A DNA stretch of 64,000 bases from assembly GCF_001663775.1 (NCBI RefSeq), contig NZ_KV467168.1, forward strand, positions 1,214,095 through 1,278,094, in the 5' to 3' direction. Below the pieces are notes generated by a model. It saw only the letters and a program-made list of their open reading frames with translations. It was not told the DNA's origin and did no database searches. The DNA is from Arthrobacter sp. B6. GTDB taxonomy: Bacteria; Actinomycetota; Actinomycetes; Actinomycetales; Micrococcaceae. This document shows, piece by piece, positions 43,621 to 52,814 of this stretch (positions are counted from its first letter, which is position 1; each line of letters begins with the position of its first letter). A program made the position numbers and the translations under genes.

Positions 43621-46600
43621 GTGCCTCAGAAAGGTCTCCTGGAACATCGTCCCGCCACTGGCGGGAGTATGGCCAAACTGGGTTGGCTGATGGTGCCTGG
43701 TGCCGTGGTGCTGGGCGTTCTTGGACTGTTTTTTAGTGCCAACAGCGGCACTGCCGTAGCCATCGTGGCGGGGGATTTCGCCATCCTTACGGCTGCCCTG
43801 CTGGCCGGTTTCAGCTGTGGCCGCGCTGCCCTGCGCGGCGGCGCGAACGCCCGCGCCTGGACCCTCATGTCGGTGGCGGCCTATGTGTGGGCGGCCGGTA
43901 TGGCCGTCTGGACGTACTTCGGCCTCGCCAACAACCATGTGTACCCGTTCCCCTCCCTGGCCGATGCATTGTTCCTCGCCTATTCCGTGCCGGCCGCCAT
44001 CGCCCTCTTCAGCTTTAAGCGGCCCGGCGGCACCACGCGGGTGGGGCTGGTCCGGACTGCCCTGGACGCCGCTGTGATTGCCGGCTCCGTTTTGGTGATC
44101 AGCTGGTATACGGCGCTGGGCCCGGCCATAAGTTCCGAGGGCGACTTCCTGACCCGTCTGACCACCATGGGCTACCCCGTGGTGGATGTGGTCATGACGT
44201 CCCTGGTACTGGCCCTCGGGATGCGCCGGCAGCCCGGTGAACGGCTGCCGTGGCTGTGTTTTGGCGGCGGCCTGCTGGTCCTGACCATCACTGACAGCAT
44301 TTACGTCAGGCTGACGTTCGACGGCGTCACGGGAGTCACCGGGTCTCCCCTCGCCCTTGGCTGGATCGGCGCCTTCCTCCTGATTGCGCTGGCACCGCTA
44401 GTCCCCTATGCGGAGAAACCCCGGCCGGACCGCAAGGCCTTTGCGCTGGCACTGGAGCTGCTGCCCTACGCACCGATCCTGGTGGCAGTTGTGACGGTGG
44501 CATCACCGTACGCCAACGAAATGAGTGCCTTCCTGCTGGTGGTGGCCAGAACGACTGTTGCCCTCATCCTGCTCCGCCAGGTCCTGATCATCATCGAAAA
44601 CCTCACCCTCACCACCGGGCTGGAGCAGGAGGTGGCTGCCCGGACAGCAGAGCTCGAGGGGCTCGGCGCGATCGTCAATTCCTCCACGGACGCCATCCTG
44701 AGCACCACGCCGGAGGGCATCATCACGAGCTGGAACCCGGGAGCGGAGCGGCAGTACGGCTACACGGCCGAGGAGGTAGTCGGCCGCGACGCGCGTTTCC
44801 TGCTGCCGCCGGGCAACCCCTACAGCGACGATGAGGTGTTCGAGCAGCTCCGCGGCAGCGGCGAGGCCGTAAGCTTCGAGACCGAGCACCTGCGGAAGGA
44901 CGGGACGGTGATCCCGGTATCTGTGACCATCTCCCCTATCCGCGAGGCGGGGAAGGTGCGTGGGATCGCAGTCATTGCCAGGGACATCACCCTGCGCCGG
45001 GCAGCCGAACAGGAACTGCAGGCTGCCCGGGTGGCGGCCCTGGAATCCAGCAGGCTTAAATCCGAATTCCTGGCCACCATGAGCCATGAGATCCGCACCC
45101 CCATGAACGGCGTGGTGGGGCTGACTGCACTGCTGCTCGAGACGCCGCTGGACGAGACACAGAAGCAGTATGCGCAGGGTGTCAAAGGAGCCGGTGAGGC
45201 GCTGCTTGCCCTCATCAACGACATCCTGGACTTCTCCAAGCTGGAGGCTGGCAAAGTGGACCTGGACGTCCGGCCGTTCGACCCGCGCGTCCTCGTGGAG
45301 GAGGTGGCGGGCCTGCTGACCGAACCTGCGCAGGTCAAGGACCTGGAGCTCATCGCCTACTGCGAACCCGGCGTTCCGGCCAGGTTCCACGGCGATTCGG
45401 GCCGGATCCGCCAGATCCTTCTGAACCTCGCCTCGAACGCCGTGAAATTCACGGCCGCCGGCGAGGTGTCCATCCGGGTGAAGGTGGACACGCCGGACGC
45501 CAAGTCCGGAGCCACGGCGATGGTCTACTTCGAAGTCCGTGACACCGGCATCGGCATCGATCCCGCCCACCATGCACGGCTGTTCGAGTCGTTTTCACAG
45601 GCGGATGCCTCCACCACGCGCCGTTACGGCGGCACTGGCCTGGGCCTGGCCATCTGCCGCCGGCTGACCGAAGCCATGGACGGCGAAATCGGGCTGGACA
45701 GCGTCCCGGGAGAGGGCAGTACCTTCTGGTTCCGGATCCCGCTTCCGGTGGCGCCGCCGTCCACCGATCCGCTGCCCGCGGCCGGCTTCCTTGCCGGCCT
45801 CAGGGTGCTGGTGGTGGACGACAACGCCACCAACCGCCTGGTGCTGGAGTCCCAGCTGCGTGGCTGGAAGCTGCAGCCGGAGGCAGTTCCGGACGCCGAG
45901 GCGGCCCTGGCCCGGGCACGCGCGGCAAAAGCGGCTGGGGAGCCGTTCGACCTCGCCGTGCTGGACCTGTGCATGCCGGACACCGACGGCCTCGAACTGG
46001 CCCGCAAAATTAAGGCCGACGCCGGGCTGGCGGACATCGAGCTCATCATGCTCACCTCCAGCATGCAGGTTGACGCGGCGGAGATTGCCGGCTCGGGGGT
46101 TCGCGAATGGCTGATGAAACCGGTGCGCAGCTCCGAGTTCTACAACCGCCTGGTGCGCCTGATGTCCACCGGTAAACATGCCGCGCCCGCCGCAGCGGTT
46201 GCTCCTTCTTCACTGAAGCCGGCCCCTGCGGAGCCGTCTGCCGCTGGGTTTCCCGCGGATAGGTTGTCCGCGGATGGGTCGTCCGCGGGTGGGTCGTCCC
46301 CTTGGGAACTGTCCCGCGGCCGCATCCTGGTGGTGGAGGACAACGGGGTGAACCAGCTCGTGGCCCGCGCTTCCGTGACAAAGCTCGGCTACGCGGTGGA
46401 CGTGGTGGCGGACGGTGCCCAGGCTGTTGCAGCTACCGCCCGCAGCCAGTACGCCGCTGTCCTCATGGACTGCCACATGCCCGTCATGGACGGTTTTGAG
46501 GCCACCCGGGTCATCCGGGGCCGCGACGGCAAGCACAGCCGCCTCCCCATCATCGCCATGACGGCCGGCGCCCTCGACGGCGACCGGGAACGCTGCCTTG

Positions 46601-47073
46601 CCGCGGGCATGGACGACTACCTCGCCAAACCGGTGGACGCCGCGGAACTGGAAGCTGCGCTCGCCCGCTGGGTTCCCCGCCAGGCGCCCCAGCTGCTGGC
46701 CGTCACGGGCGGACGGCCGCCGTCGGTCGATCCGGACCGGCTGGCCGTGCTGCGCGACCTCGGTCCTGAGGACGGCCTGGGCCTGCTGCCGGCTGCCGCG
46801 GAGGCGTTCCGGAAAGACGCTCCCCAGCGCCTCGCGGCGCTGCGGGAGTCTGTGCACAACGGCGGCGGGCCCGGCCTGGCCCAGGCCGCGCATGCACTGA
46901 AGGGCGCAGCGGCCAACATCGGGGCCACCGCCGTCGCCGCCCTGTGCGGCGAGCTGGAGGAGATGGGGCGCAGCGGTACGCACGACGGCGGCGCGCAACT
47001 GGTCAGCCGGCTTGAAGCCGAGCTCGTGCACGTGGACCGTGAACTTGATGCGGCATTGGAGGTGGCGCAGTGA
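43621..47073 (+). CDS. Hybrid sensor histidine kinase: 8-9 TM, PAS, HisKA, HATPase, two REC, Hpt
   Basis: 1150 aa, a complete phosphorelay in one chain. Residues 15-325 hold 8-9 hydrophobic segments. A PAS domain follows (VNSSTDAILSTTPEGIITSW), then HisKA with His489 in TMSHEIRTPMNG and HATPase with ILLNLASNAVKF and GGTGLGLAICRRL. REC1 has Asp782 (LAVLDLCMPDTDG), REC2 Asp950 (VLMDCHMPVMDG) and Hpt His1091 (AAHALKGAAANIGA). GTG 43621 has GGGAGGG 6 bp upstream; ATG 43669 is an alternative. It overlaps the REC-GGDEF gene (GTGA), so the Hpt probably passes phosphate to that regulator. Confidence 0.92.
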   Translation: MPQKGLLEHRPATGGSMAKLGWLMVPGAVVLGVLGLFFSANSGTAVAIVAGDFAILTAALLAGFSCGRAALRGGANARAWTLMSVAAYVWAAGMAVWTYFGLANNHVYPFPSLADALFLAYSVPAAIALFSFKRPGGTTRVGLVRTALDAAVIAGSVLVISWYTALGPAISSEGDFLTRLTTMGYPVVDVVMTSLVLALGMRRQPGERLPWLCFGGGLLVLTITDSIYVRLTFDGVTGVTGSPLALGWIGAFLLIALAPLVPYAEKPRPDRKAFALALELLPYAPILVAVVTVASPYANEMSAFLLVVARTTVALILLRQVLIIIENLTLTTGLEQEVAARTAELEGLGAIVNSSTDAILSTTPEGIITSWNPGAERQYGYTAEEVVGRDARFLLPPGNPYSDDEVFEQLRGSGEAVSFETEHLRKDGTVIPVSVTISPIREAGKVRGIAVIARDITLRRAAEQELQAARVAALESSRLKSEFLATMSHEIRTPMNGVVGLTALLLETPLDETQKQYAQGVKGAGEALLALINDILDFSKLEAGKVDLDVRPFDPRVLVEEVAGLLTEPAQVKDLELIAYCEPGVPARFHGDSGRIRQILLNLASNAVKFTAAGEVSIRVKVDTPDAKSGATAMVYFEVRDTGIGIDPAHHARLFESFSQADASTTRRYGGTGLGLAICRRLTEAMDGEIGLDSVPGEGSTFWFRIPLPVAPPSTDPLPAAGFLAGLRVLVVDDNATNRLVLESQLRGWKLQPEAVPDAEAALARARAAKAAGEPFDLAVLDLCMPDTDGLELARKIKADAGLADIELIMLTSSMQVDAAEIAGSGVREWLMKPVRSSEFYNRLVRLMSTGKHAAPAAAVAPSSLKPAPAEPSAAGFPADRLSADGSSAGGSSPWELSRGRILVVEDNGVNQLVARASVTKLGYAVDVVADGAQAVAATARSQYAAVLMDCHMPVMDGFEATRVIRGRDGKHSRLPIIAMTAGALDGDRERCLAAGMDDYLAKPVDAAELEAALARWVPRQAPQLLAVTGGRPPSVDPDRLAVLRDLGPEDGLGLLPAAAEAFRKDAPQRLAALRESVHNGGGPGLAQAAHALKGAAANIGATAVAALCGELEEMGRSGTHDGGAQLVSRLEAELVHVDRELDAALEVAQ

Positions 47074-47978
47074 AAGTTCTGGTGGCCGACGACGATCCGG
47101 GTTCGCTGCTGGTGGCAAGGGCCGCCGTCGAGCGTTACGGTCATGACTGCCTGGCAGCAGCGGACGGGGACGAGGCCTGGGCCCTGTACCTGGAGCACCA
47201 GCCGGACGTTGTGGTCACTGACTGGATGATGCCGGGGATGGACGGACTGGCGCTGTGCCGGGCCATCCGGGCGCGGGCTGCGGACCTGTACACGTACGTT
47301 GTGCTGCTGACCTCGCAAGGGTCCCGGGAGGACGTACTCGCGGGGCTGGAGGCCGGCGCGGACGACTACGTCACCAAGCCGCTGGACCCGTTCGTGCTGC
47401 ACGCGCGGCTGCTGGTGGCGCTGCGGGTCACCACGCTTCACGCCGACCTGGCGCATTACCGGAAGGTGTTGTCGCAGCAGGCAAGGACGGATCCGCTCAC
47501 CGGACTGCACAACCGGCTGAAGCTGTCCGAGGACCTGGAGCAACTGCACGCCCGGAGCCAGCGCTATGCGGAGGAATACTGCGTAGCCATGTGCGACGTG
47601 GACAACTTCAAAAGCTACAACGACATCTACGGGCACCAGGCGGGCGATCTCGCGCTGCGGGCCGTGGCGGCCGCACTCGTGGGCGCGGCACGAAAGAGTG
47701 ACGGCGTCTACCGGTACGGCGGCGAGGAGTTCCTGCTGGTCCTGCCGAACCAGTCGCGGCTGGGCGCGAAGGCATTTATGCAGCGGGCGCTGGACTGCGT
47801 GCGGGACCTGGAAATTGCCCACTCCGGCGACCCCACGCGGCAGTTGACCCTGAGCGCCGGCATTGCTGCCTTCAGGGCGGATCACCAGGCTGACGCTGAA
47901 ACCCTCCTGGGTGAAGCCGATGCTGCCCTCTATGCTGCCAAGGCGGCCGGCCGGAACCGGGTGGAACTGGCGCTGTAA
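47070..47978 (+). CDS. Response regulator diguanylate cyclase (REC-GGDEF)
   Basis: 302 aa. Receiver domain 1-125 with phosphorylatable Asp51 in VVVTDWMMPGMDG and Lys in DDYVTKPLDP. GGDEF domain 140-302 with YRYGGEEFLLVL (217-221) and the inhibition site RKSD just before, so it is an active, feedback-controlled cyclase on paper. It is translationally coupled to the hybrid kinase, making a kinase-to-c-di-GMP output pair. Confidence 0.93.
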   Translation: MKVLVADDDPGSLLVARAAVERYGHDCLAAADGDEAWALYLEHQPDVVVTDWMMPGMDGLALCRAIRARAADLYTYVVLLTSQGSREDVLAGLEAGADDYVTKPLDPFVLHARLLVALRVTTLHADLAHYRKVLSQQARTDPLTGLHNRLKLSEDLEQLHARSQRYAEEYCVAMCDVDNFKSYNDIYGHQAGDLALRAVAAALVGAARKSDGVYRYGGEEFLLVLPNQSRLGAKAFMQRALDCVRDLEIAHSGDPTRQLTLSAGIAAFRADHQADAETLLGEADAALYAAKAAGRNRVELAL

Positions 47979-47998
47979 CGCCGCTGTGCCGGGTGGAG

Positions 47999-48670
47999 TT
48001 ACGCCCGCCGTGGAAGACTTGCCGCTCTGACAGCCACCGCGCCTGTCGCGGCGTCCGGGTCGCTAACGCTGCGGGCTATCCTTTCCAAGGCTGCAACCTG
48101 CCGCCGCGTGAGCTGTTCGGTCTCCGAGCCGACCTCGCCGGTGAGCCATTGGAAAAGCAAAACCGGGGCGAAGCCGAATGCCATTACTACTGCAATGACG
48201 ATTCCGCCAAGGTCATCAACCGAGACGTCGGCGTTGGCTGCAAGGAAGCGCCGGATAAGTAGGGCGGCTGCACAGACGGCGCCTGCAGCACTAAGTTGCC
48301 AGGCCAACGCCATCCCGACCGATGAGCCCAACGCGATGGCAAGTACTAACGTCGGGCCCGCCAACGTTTTTACAGATCGGAATCCGGCTATGGCCAGAAC
48401 AACAGCAATGCTGGTCAACACAACCCAGGAGATCCCGGAGAAGAATTCTTCCCGCTGAGTCAGCCAGACATGTGCGGCGCCCAGCCCTGTGGCGGGCTCA
48501 TCGGTAAAGAATGTCCACCACTTGCCAAGTTCCAGGACCGGCGAACCAGTCCCTCCGCTCAATGAGCCCGTAATCGTAGCAATCCCGAGGACGGAGACGG
48601 CAAAGCAATAAATGCTGGTGGGCCGCAGCTGAAGGTTTTGACTGATGGCCGCCACTGAACCAGAGATCAC
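47999..48670 (-). CDS. Hypothetical membrane protein (223 aa)
   Basis: Five hydrophobic segments (SIYCFAVSVLGIATITGSL, SWVVLTSIAVVLAIAGF, GPTLVLAIALGSSVGMALAW, AGAVCAAALLI, GGIVIAVVMAFGFAPVLLF). The C-terminal 40 residues are charged and cytoplasmic (TEQLTRRQVAALERIARS). Family not recognised. Convergent with the REC-GGDEF gene. GC and codon use look slightly less biased than in the neighbours. Confidence 0.65.
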   Translation of the reverse strand: MISGSVAAISQNLQLRPTSIYCFAVSVLGIATITGSLSGGTGSPVLELGKWWTFFTDEPATGLGAAHVWLTQREEFFSGISWVVLTSIAVVLAIAGFRSVKTLAGPTLVLAIALGSSVGMALAWQLSAAGAVCAAALLIRRFLAANADVSVDDLGGIVIAVVMAFGFAPVLLFQWLTGEVGSETEQLTRRQVAALERIARSVSDPDAATGAVAVRAASLPRRA

Positions 48671-48768
48671 GATTTCCCCCTTTTGTGAAAGCGCCGCGGC
48701 CCAAGGGCCTAGGCACTGACTGACTTTCCGGGGGAAGCCTATGCAGGGGCACAGACATTACCGTCTGG

Positions 48769-49347
48769 CTACGCGGCTTTCTTGCGCTGCTTCGTCTGGG
48801 CAGGCTTCTTGAGCGGCTGGCTCTTTGCCTGGTGGTTCTTCGCCGCTGCCTGGCTCGGTGCCTGGTGGTTCATGGCCGGTTGCTTGGGTGCAGGATTGCC
48901 ATGCTGTGCAGGGCGTCCCTGTTCAGGCTTTACGGCTGCAGGTTCGGACTCCAACGCGGCTGCAGGCTCCGCTGCGGGCTCGGACTCCAACGCGGCTGCG
49001 GGCTCGGATGCAGGTTCGGACTCCAGCGCGGCTGCAATCTCGGGCTCTTCCGCCAGGGTAACCTCGTCTGGCAACTCTGCTTCGGCCTCGGCGACAGCCT
49101 GCGCGTACTGCCGGTTGCGCTGCCACCGGCGGACGATGTTGAGGGCGGCGAGGACCCCTGCGAGCGGGGTCAGCACTGCGGCGGCGTAGACGAACAGCAT
49201 CCACGTCAGCGTGGCCATGGGCGGCTGGTTGTTGTTCAGCAGCGACAGGCCGCCGAACATGGCAATGGTCCAAAACAGCACCACCGCCAGCAGCACCGTG
49301 GCAGCAGGAAAATACTCGTTCTTCACAATCTTCTTCAGGGTTTCCAT
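48769..49347 (-). CDS. Membrane protein with Glu/Ala/Pro repeats and a basic tail
   Basis: 192 aa. Two membrane helices (YFPAATVLLAVVLFWTIAMF, TWMLFVYAAAVLTPLAGVLA) are followed by a cytoplasmic tail. The tail has three copies of a 12-aa unit, roughly AALESEPAxEPA, then a Lys/Gln/Ala-rich basic end (KSQPLKKPAQTKQRKKAA). ATG 49347 has AGGAGGAAG 6 bp upstream. The acidic repeats are near-identical in DNA, so their number may vary. Function unknown. Confidence 0.7.
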   Translation of the reverse strand: METLKKIVKNEYFPAATVLLAVVLFWTIAMFGGLSLLNNNQPPMATLTWMLFVYAAAVLTPLAGVLAALNIVRRWQRNRQYAQAVAEAEAELPDEVTLAEEPEIAAALESEPASEPAAALESEPAAEPAAALESEPAAVKPEQGRPAQHGNPAPKQPAMNHQAPSQAAAKNHQAKSQPLKKPAQTKQRKKAA

Positions 49348-49616
49348 GCACTTCCTCCTGCCTGGCCGGGGGCTGCGGCGACAGGCCGCATCAACACCAG
49401 TATGGGGCTGCCGGGGCGCGGATCCCGGCAACACGCAGGCGGTGGTGACGAACCTAACTCCGGACCGGATTGGGAAAGGATTTCCTTGACCCTAAACTCC
49501 GCCCTAAATGCGTGATTTATCGGCGGCGGCGGAATGGCCAAGGCCGGATTCACGCGGGTGGCGGGTGCGCGCCGAGCCAAAAGTTACGCATACCGGTCAG
49601 CGTCCTAGGAGGGTGT

Positions 49617-49864
49617 CACGTCCGCGGGCACTTTCCCTGCCGCAGCTCCCCGGACGCTGACTGAGCCGCTGGAGTGGCAGAACTCGCACCTGATTGAGGG
49701 ACCGTTGGAAGATTTCGTGGCGGAGCTGAAGCAGCGTGACGGCGGCGAGATCGCTGTATGGCAGCATTTCCGTCACCCGCCAGCTGCTGTTCGCCGGGCT
49801 GCTGGACGCGCTGACCCTCATGACCCACCCGGTAGTGGCCGGCAGCGGGCGGGTCGGTGCCTAG
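49617..49864 (+). pseudogene. Fragment of a RibD C-terminal/dihydrofolate reductase-like gene
   Basis: Two frames together give a recognisable DHFR-like segment: LEWQNSHLIEGPLEDFVAEL then, after a 2-base deletion near 49757, YGSISVTRQLLFAGLLDALT and THPVVAGSGR. The first half of the protein (about 90 aa with the NADPH-binding start) and the C-terminal end are missing. It is a decayed remnant with no likely product. Confidence 0.75.
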
Positions 49865-49873
49865 AGTGGGGAT

Positions 49874-50400
49874 ATGCCTGATTCTTCATCTCTGCTGACA
49901 GTTCGCCGTGCCATCGTCTCCGGGCCGGTTCCGAGCAGGTTGGACTCCTCGTTGGGGCGTACCTCCGGCAGACGGAACGTGAGAAGGGAGCGAACTTGTC
50001 ACTTCCGCCCCTTGAGCAGGAGGAGGAACTCCCTCCGAAATATCAGGCCGAGGTCGATCATCCCGAGTCCGCCTTCGAGAACGCGTCGGTGTACTTGGCC
50101 GAGATCCATGACGAAGCCGTCGGTGTTGCAATCGCCAAGGAAGTCGGGGCCGCTACGGAGATCAAGCGGCTCTGGTCCGACCCGCAGGTACGCGGTCGAG
50201 GCGTAGGCTCCGCGCTGCTCGATGCCGTCCTGCGGGAAAGCCCTGGCGTGGTGCGCCTCTCGGTATGGGATTGGCGGACCCAGGCGAGGCGGCTGTACGA
50301 ATCTCGAGGGTTCGTCGCTGTGCCCTCGTGGGATGAACGGCCGGGGCTCGTGTGCATGGAACGCGCCGCCAGTGGCCCTGGGGAGGGTTCGACGGCATGA
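49874..50400 (+). pseudogene. GNAT N-acetyltransferase with an N-terminal frameshift
   Basis: The C-terminal 134 codons (from TTG 49996) hold a good GNAT core: RLWSDPQVRGRGVGSALLDA (acetyl-CoA loop) and ARRLYESRGFVAVP. Reading that frame upstream continues sensibly (EQVGLLVGAYLRQTEREKGA) to about 49930 without a start codon, while the only plausible start, ATG 49874 (MPDSSSLLTVRRAIV), is in another frame. An indel near 49920-49935 is the simplest explanation. Either the gene is broken, a sequencing error is present, or a rare TTG start gives a shortened protein. Confidence 0.6.
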
Positions 50401-50427
50401 GCGCCGGGCAAACGCGGCCACCAAGCC

Positions 50428-51840
50428 CTACCCCCTGTTCCTTTCCAGTGCCTCCCCAATGATCCGGGCGCCTTCCGGGAAGGCGCCCGGATTGGTCCCC
50501 GAATAGTTGAGCCGGATGAACGGGCCCGCCGGTTCGGCCGGGAACCACTCATTGCCGCCTGCGATGATGACGCCGGCGGTTTCGCAGTCGCGGGTCAGCC
50601 GGTCGAGATCGGTCCCGTCCGGCAGGCGCACCCACAGGTTCAGGCCGCCCTTGGGCACCTGCTCGAGGTGAGCCTGCGGTGCGTGCCGGCGCAGGCTGGT
50701 GACCAGCAGGTCGCGCCGGGATTCGAGCTGGTGGCGGAGGCTGCGAAGGTGCGTCTGCCACCCGGGCTGCGTGACGACGTCGAGCGCTGCCGCCTGCAGC
50801 AGCCCGCTGACGTACATCGACTCGGCCGCCCGGTCCGCCAGGATTCGTTCCCGGGCAGGGCCGCGGGCAATCACCGCAGCGACGCGGATCGACGGCGACA
50901 CACTCTTGGTCAGCGAGCGCAGGTAGACAACGTGGCCGGAATCGTCGCGGGAGGCGACGGGCACGGGATTGGAGGTGATGCCGAAGTCGTGCGCCCAGTC
51001 GTCCTCCACCAGGAACGCACCCTTCGCGCGTACCACGTCCAGGACCTGTTCGCGCCGCTCGGCTGACCACTGGGCTCCGGTGGGGTTCGCGTAGTTGGGC
51101 TGGGCGTAGAAGAGCCGCGCGCCGGTCTCCTCAAAGGCCCGGGCGAGTTCCGCCGTGTCCGGTCCGTCCGGTCCGCTGGGCACCGGGACAACCCGGACGC
51201 CCGCCTGGGCGGCAGCCAGGATCGCACCCCAATAGGACGGCGATTCCATCAGCAGCGGCTGCCCGCGGCCCGCGAGCGCGCTGAAAATGGAGCTGAGCCC
51301 GCTTTGGCTTCCGGGAAGTACGACGACGTCACTCGGGTTCGGCGGTGTGGTCCCGGCCGGCGTCGAGGCACCGAGTTCGTGGGCGAACCATGACTGCAGT
51401 TCCGGCATGCCTGCCGCGGGCGGACGGGACAGCGCTGCATCGCCGCGGGCCGCGCGGGCGAGGGCAGCGCGCACCAGCCGTTCCGGCAGGAGTTCGCGGT
51501 CCGGGTAACCGGAGTGGAAGGAGATGGCGTCATTGGGCACGTTGCGCATGGTGCTGGAGGCCGGGGGCAGCGGCGCCAGCGGGGACCGGAGGGCCGCCGT
51601 CTGCCAGCCGTAGTCGGATGGGCGCGCGGTCCGGACGGCCCGCACAAAGGTTCCGACTCCGGGCCGGCTCTCGATCAGGCCCTGGGCGGTGAGGGTCTGC
51701 AGGGCTTTCTGGACGGTGACGGGACTTGCCTGGTACTCGGCCACGAGCGACCGGGTGGACGGCAGCTTCGCACCGGGCGCGGCCAGGGCGATCCATTTTT
51801 TCAGCTGCGCCACAATCCGGGAACTGCTATCGTTGTTCAT
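50428..51840 (-). CDS. MocR-family GntR/aminotransferase-like regulator
   Basis: 470 aa. The N-terminal GntR winged helix (LPSTRSLVAEYQASPVTVQK) is joined to a fold-type I aminotransferase-like domain with YAQPNYANPTGAQWS and the PLP-Lys in VYLRSLTKSVSPSIRVA. Such proteins bind DNA and sense PLP or an amino compound. ATG 51840 gives the usual length; a long open frame upstream to 52371 is antisense to the EamA gene. It is divergent from the EamA exporter with overlapping start codons, and likely controls it. Confidence 0.9.
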   Translation of the reverse strand: MNNDSSSRIVAQLKKWIALAAPGAKLPSTRSLVAEYQASPVTVQKALQTLTAQGLIESRPGVGTFVRAVRTARPSDYGWQTAALRSPLAPLPPASSTMRNVPNDAISFHSGYPDRELLPERLVRAALARAARGDAALSRPPAAGMPELQSWFAHELGASTPAGTTPPNPSDVVVLPGSQSGLSSIFSALAGRGQPLLMESPSYWGAILAAAQAGVRVVPVPSGPDGPDTAELARAFEETGARLFYAQPNYANPTGAQWSAERREQVLDVVRAKGAFLVEDDWAHDFGITSNPVPVASRDDSGHVVYLRSLTKSVSPSIRVAAVIARGPARERILADRAAESMYVSGLLQAAALDVVTQPGWQTHLRSLRHQLESRRDLLVTSLRRHAPQAHLEQVPKGGLNLWVRLPDGTDLDRLTRDCETAGVIIAGGNEWFPAEPAGPFIRLNYSGTNPGAFPEGARIIGEALERNRG

Positions 51841-51862
51841 GAGAGACAATAGTAGCGCTACT
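51831..51862. promoter_or_regulatory. Dyads in the MocR-EamA divergent start region
   Basis: A perfect 12-bp palindrome AGTAGCGCTACT lies at 51851-51862. An imperfect dyad centred on TCATGA (CTAT.GT...TCATGA...AC.ATAG) overlaps both start codons. These are candidate MocR operator sites. Confidence 0.45.
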
Positions 51863-52810
51863 CTACTTCGGCGCCCAGTGTTATCGCAGCCCCAGCCCTC
51901 CGGCCTCTGGCTGGGCCTCATCGGAGTAGCAGCCTTTTCGTTCACAGTTCCGTTCACCAGGGTCGCGGTCGCGGGCCTGGATCCGCTGTTCATCGGCTCC
52001 GGCCGCGCTGTAGTGGCCGCCATCCTCGCAGCCTTCGCCCTGGCACTCACCCGGCAGCGGCTCCCCCGCGGCGTGCAGTGGGCGCGGCTCGCAGTGGTGG
52101 CCGCCGGCGTCGTCGTCGGCTTCCCGCTTCTTACGTCCTTCGCGCTCACCACTACTCCGGCCAGCCACGGCGCCGTGGTCATCGCCCTGCTCCCGGCCGC
52201 GACGGCGACGGCGGCAGTCCTCCGCGGGCGTGAACGTCCGCCGCTCGCGTTCTGGCTCATCACCGGGGCTGGAGGGGTGGCAGCCATCGCGTTCGCAGCC
52301 ATGCAGTCCGGCTTCGGACAGCTGCACTGGGCGGACCTGCTGCTCCTCGGTGCCGTGCTGGCTGCGGCCATCGGCTACGCGGAAGGCGGCCTGCTGGCCC
52401 GCGAACTCGGCGCCTGGCAGACCGTGTCCTGGGCGCTGGTGCTCGCGTCGCCGCTGATGGTGCTGCTGACGGCGGTGTCCGTGGTGCAGGAGCCGCCCAC
52501 CGCAACGACGGTCCAGTGGCTGGCGTTCGCCTACCTCGGCGTCGTGAGCATGTTCCTGGGCTTCTTCGCCTGGTACCGCGGCCTGGCCATCGGCCCCATC
52601 GCCCAGGTCAGCCAGATCCAGCTCATCCAGCCGGTGCTGACCATCTGCTGGGCAGCCCTCCTGCTCGGCGAGGCCCTCACGTGGGGGACCATCGTGGGCG
52701 GCCTGGCCGTCATTTTCTGTGCGGGCGCCGCTGTCCGGGTCCGGCTCAAGCCAGTCCCTGCCCAGCCTGCCACCCACGCCACCAAAACCCTCCAGCCCGC
52801 AAAGGACTAG
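51839..52810 (+). CDS. EamA/DMT-superfamily exporter
   Basis: About 323 aa with 10 membrane helices in two EamA halves (LWLGLIGVAAFSFTVPFTRV, WLAFAYLGVVSMFLGFFAWY). The family exports amino acids and metabolites. The ATG at 51839 overlaps the divergent MocR start by 2 bases (CATG); a GTG at 51878 is a plausible alternative that would leave room for an operator. Followed 4 bp later by a PaiB-type gene, probably one operon under MocR control. Confidence 0.87.
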   Translation: MRDNSSATLLRRPVLSQPQPSGLWLGLIGVAAFSFTVPFTRVAVAGLDPLFIGSGRAVVAAILAAFALALTRQRLPRGVQWARLAVVAAGVVVGFPLLTSFALTTTPASHGAVVIALLPAATATAAVLRGRERPPLAFWLITGAGGVAAIAFAAMQSGFGQLHWADLLLLGAVLAAAIGYAEGGLLARELGAWQTVSWALVLASPLMVLLTAVSVVQEPPTATTVQWLAFAYLGVVSMFLGFFAWYRGLAIGPIAQVSQIQLIQPVLTICWAALLLGEALTWGTIVGGLAVIFCAGAAVRVRLKPVPAQPATHATKTLQPAKD

Positions 52811-52814
52811 CACC

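Noticed and set aside
51841..52371. Upstream extension of the MocR frame antisense to EamA
   Set aside because: MocR is complete from 51840, and the extension is low-complexity shadow of the exporter gene.
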